From Rhizobium sp. Q54 (GTDB taxonomy: Bacteria; Bacteroidota; Bacteroidia; Flavobacteriales; Flavobacteriaceae), in the NCBI GenBank assembly GCA_943324395.2, contig CALPLL020000020.1, positions 1 to 15,020 of the forward strand: a stretch of DNA of 15,020 nucleotides, given 5' to 3'. Positions within the stretch are counted from its first letter, which is position 1, and every line of letters begins with the position of its first letter. A program made the translations under genes and the position numbers. The notes beneath the pieces were generated by a model. The model worked only from the letters and a program-made list of their open reading frames with translations. It was not told the DNA's origin and made no database searches. Of the stretch, positions 13,946 through 15,020 are shown in pieces.

Positions 13946-13984
13946 AACCCTAACTACTTATAAATAAGATAGTTAGGGTTTTTT
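13946..13984 (+). terminator. Rho-independent terminator after the small membrane protein
   Basis: aaccctaacta (13946-13956) pairs perfectly with tagttagggtt (13970-13980), with a short inner ctta/taag stem and a following run of T. An 11-bp stem plus T-run on the plus strand. Confidence 0.85.
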
Positions 13985-14081
13985 ATTCCCGAATAATTCA
14001 CGGATTTTTTTCAATTTATCTCATTTAATAAGGTTTAATCACAATGAATTACTTATAATATTTTTATTGTATTAAATGAAA

Positions 14082-14104
14082 AAACCCGCTTAAATAGCGG
14101 GTTT
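14082..14104 (-). terminator. Terminator of the minus-strand HTH gene
   Basis: aaacccgct / agcgggttt form a 9-bp stem around a 5-base loop, and the minus strand continues with a T-run (six T counting the stem end). It lies 5 bp beyond the stop of the HTH gene. Confidence 0.85.
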
Positions 14105-14109
14105 ATATG

Positions 14110-14403
14110 TTATGAATATTGGTTTATTTTAGCATAAACATCCTCTCTTAAATAGAGAACTCGTTTGCCAATTTTCTTCGGCATAAGATATCTTTTCTTT
14201 TCCCAATTGTGTAATGTAACTAATGAAACATTTAAAAGTTTACTCACCTCTTCTCTTGTCAGTAAGTCAGATTTTGGTTTATCTTGTTGGAAATTATTTA
14301 CCATACCATATATTTTTTGTAGTTCTGAAGATACGGTGTTACGAATTAATTTTTCAAATTCATCTTTTGAAAATTCTAATACTCTGAAATTTGACTCTAT
14401 CAT
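14110..14403 (-). CDS. Helix-turn-helix (MerR/excisionase-like) DNA-binding protein
   Basis: A 97-aa protein. The N-terminal part (1-45) looks helical and charged (SKDEFEKLIRNTVSSELQKI). Residues 47-92 are a HTH_17-type domain: LLTREEVSKLLNVSLVTLHN, then WEKKRYLMPKKIGKRVLYLR and EDVYAKI, where 'R' in the wing and 'LYLREDV' are typical. Such proteins are common in Bacteroidota accessory DNA as excisionases or small regulators. It follows the methyltransferase by about 80 bp on the same strand and ends in its own terminator, so it may be the last gene of that transcript. Whether it controls the methyltransferase or a mobile element is not shown. Confidence 0.82.
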   Translation of the reverse strand: MIESNFRVLEFSKDEFEKLIRNTVSSELQKIYGMVNNFQQDKPKSDLLTREEVSKLLNVSLVTLHNWEKKRYLMPKKIGKRVLYLREDVYAKINQYS

Positions 14404-14483
14404 AATTTTTATATTTTTATAATTGAGGTAATATTCGCCATACCTGTTGCGGGGTTTAATTCGGTTTCCTCGTTTATATTTTT

Positions 14484-15020
14484 TTATGCTACTTCTCCTA
14501 ATTCATAATCTGATAATCTAACCTCTGATGCCATCACAAATTGAGGATTCAATTCATATCCAACATATTTTCTATCTGTAAGAACACAAACTTCTCCAGT
14601 TGTTGCAGTCCCATTAAACAAGTCCAAAACAGTATCACCAGGTCTTGTTGTAGAAAGAACACAAATTAATGGCAAATCAATTGGGAATGTACAAGAGTGT
14701 TCCATATAGAATCCTTTTTCTGCACATTTTTTTCTTAATTCTAATGTATTTGAAGCATTTGATTGAAGAACTCCATCTCTAAAATCAATAGTGGAAATTA
14801 ATTTTGGTTTAATTCCGGTTGTTCCATTTGAAATTGCATTATTTTCATCAATAAATGATTCTAACCAAGTAGCATCATAATAATGATTTGCTGATTTTGT
14901 AAAGTGAAATATTGGTTCAAAATTTCTAACACTTCTATCACCAAAAGTATATTGACTATTATTTTTTAACCACATTAATTTATCGTTGTATCTCCATAAA
15001 CCTGTTTGAATCATTTTAAT
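14484..15020 (-). CDS. DNA methyltransferase, C-terminal part (beta-class, N6-A/N4-C type), cut by window end
   Basis: The frame runs off the right edge; the ATG at 15014 is internal, since the catalytic DPPY/SPPY motif IV expected before this part is absent. Visible landmarks are DKLMWLKNNS and NFEPIFHFTKSANHYYD (the segment after motif IV in beta-class enzymes), then EHSCTFPIDLPLICVL and RPGDTVLDLFNGTATTG. The last is motif I, with NGTA where GSGT or GAGT is common; KYVGYELNPQFV then supplies the acidic residue that holds the S-adenosylmethionine ribose. Motif I after motif IV is the beta order. It may belong to a restriction-modification system or be an orphan; the partner gene, if any, is outside the window. 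Confidence 0.88.
   Translation of the reverse strand: MKMIQTGLWRYNDKLMWLKNNSQYTFGDRSVRNFEPIFHFTKSANHYYDATWLESFIDENNAISNGTTGIKPKLISTIDFRDGVLQSNASNTLELRKKCAEKGFYMEHSCTFPIDLPLICVLSTTRPGDTVLDLFNGTATTGEVCVLTDRKYVGYELNPQFVMASEVRLSDYELGEVA

Overview
The window looks like a piece of a Flavobacterium-type (Bacteroidota) genome. It is AT-rich and carries an Rhs tail of the 'GARYYDPR...DPLAQK' type, a lipoprotein TPR histidine kinase with a LuxR-like partner, a TANNTTTG-type -7 box, and weak ribosome binding sites. Almost everything here is accessory DNA: recombinases, a toxin-antitoxin-like pair, an Rhs toxin-tip cassette, an IS1-family remnant, a regulated secreted-protein locus, an OLD-family nuclease and a DNA methyltransferase. 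No housekeeping gene was recognised.

Layout. 1-3035 holds the 3' part of a P-loop ATPase/primase-helicase-like gene followed by two adjacent tyrosine recombinases. The first recombinase has a full catalytic set; the second lacks the box-I arginine. 3036-3856 (minus strand) is a GNAT acetyltransferase preceded by a 54-aa antitoxin-like gene, with a TACTTTTG promoter box and three 19-bp tandem repeats upstream. 3901-5254 is a 5'-truncated Rhs core with a variable C-terminal domain, overlapping a lipoprotein gene that is the likely immunity gene. 5264-6214 contains IS1-like terminal sequences, a scrap of another Rhs core, an internal terminator and an intact IS1-family transposase whose right inverted repeat was not found. 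6215-6862 has no gene, but its end carries a promoter-like motif.

6863-11480 appears to be one functional unit: a 70-aa lipoprotein, a TPR sensor histidine kinase, a response regulator, then a three-gene operon. That operon encodes a secreted protein with a Cys/Gly-rich hydrophobic tail, a 54-aa two-helix membrane protein and a secreted 136-aa protein, and it ends in a strong terminator. An unusual multi-block motif (16 identical bases, 9-base gap, CCGTACTT, 18-base gap, GTAGTTTT) lies upstream of both the small lipoprotein and the secreted-protein operon. The working model is that the two-component system drives both transcription units, possibly for a bacteriocin-like or contact/secreted factor. 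This model is inference.

11544-13675 is an OLD-family ATPase/TOPRIM nuclease bracketed by two related imperfect palindromes that share collinear blocks, so it resembles a mobile gene cassette. 13741-13933 is a probably broken small membrane protein gene with a terminator. The right edge (minus strand) holds a helix-turn-helix protein and the C-terminal part of a beta-type DNA methyltransferase cut by the window end.
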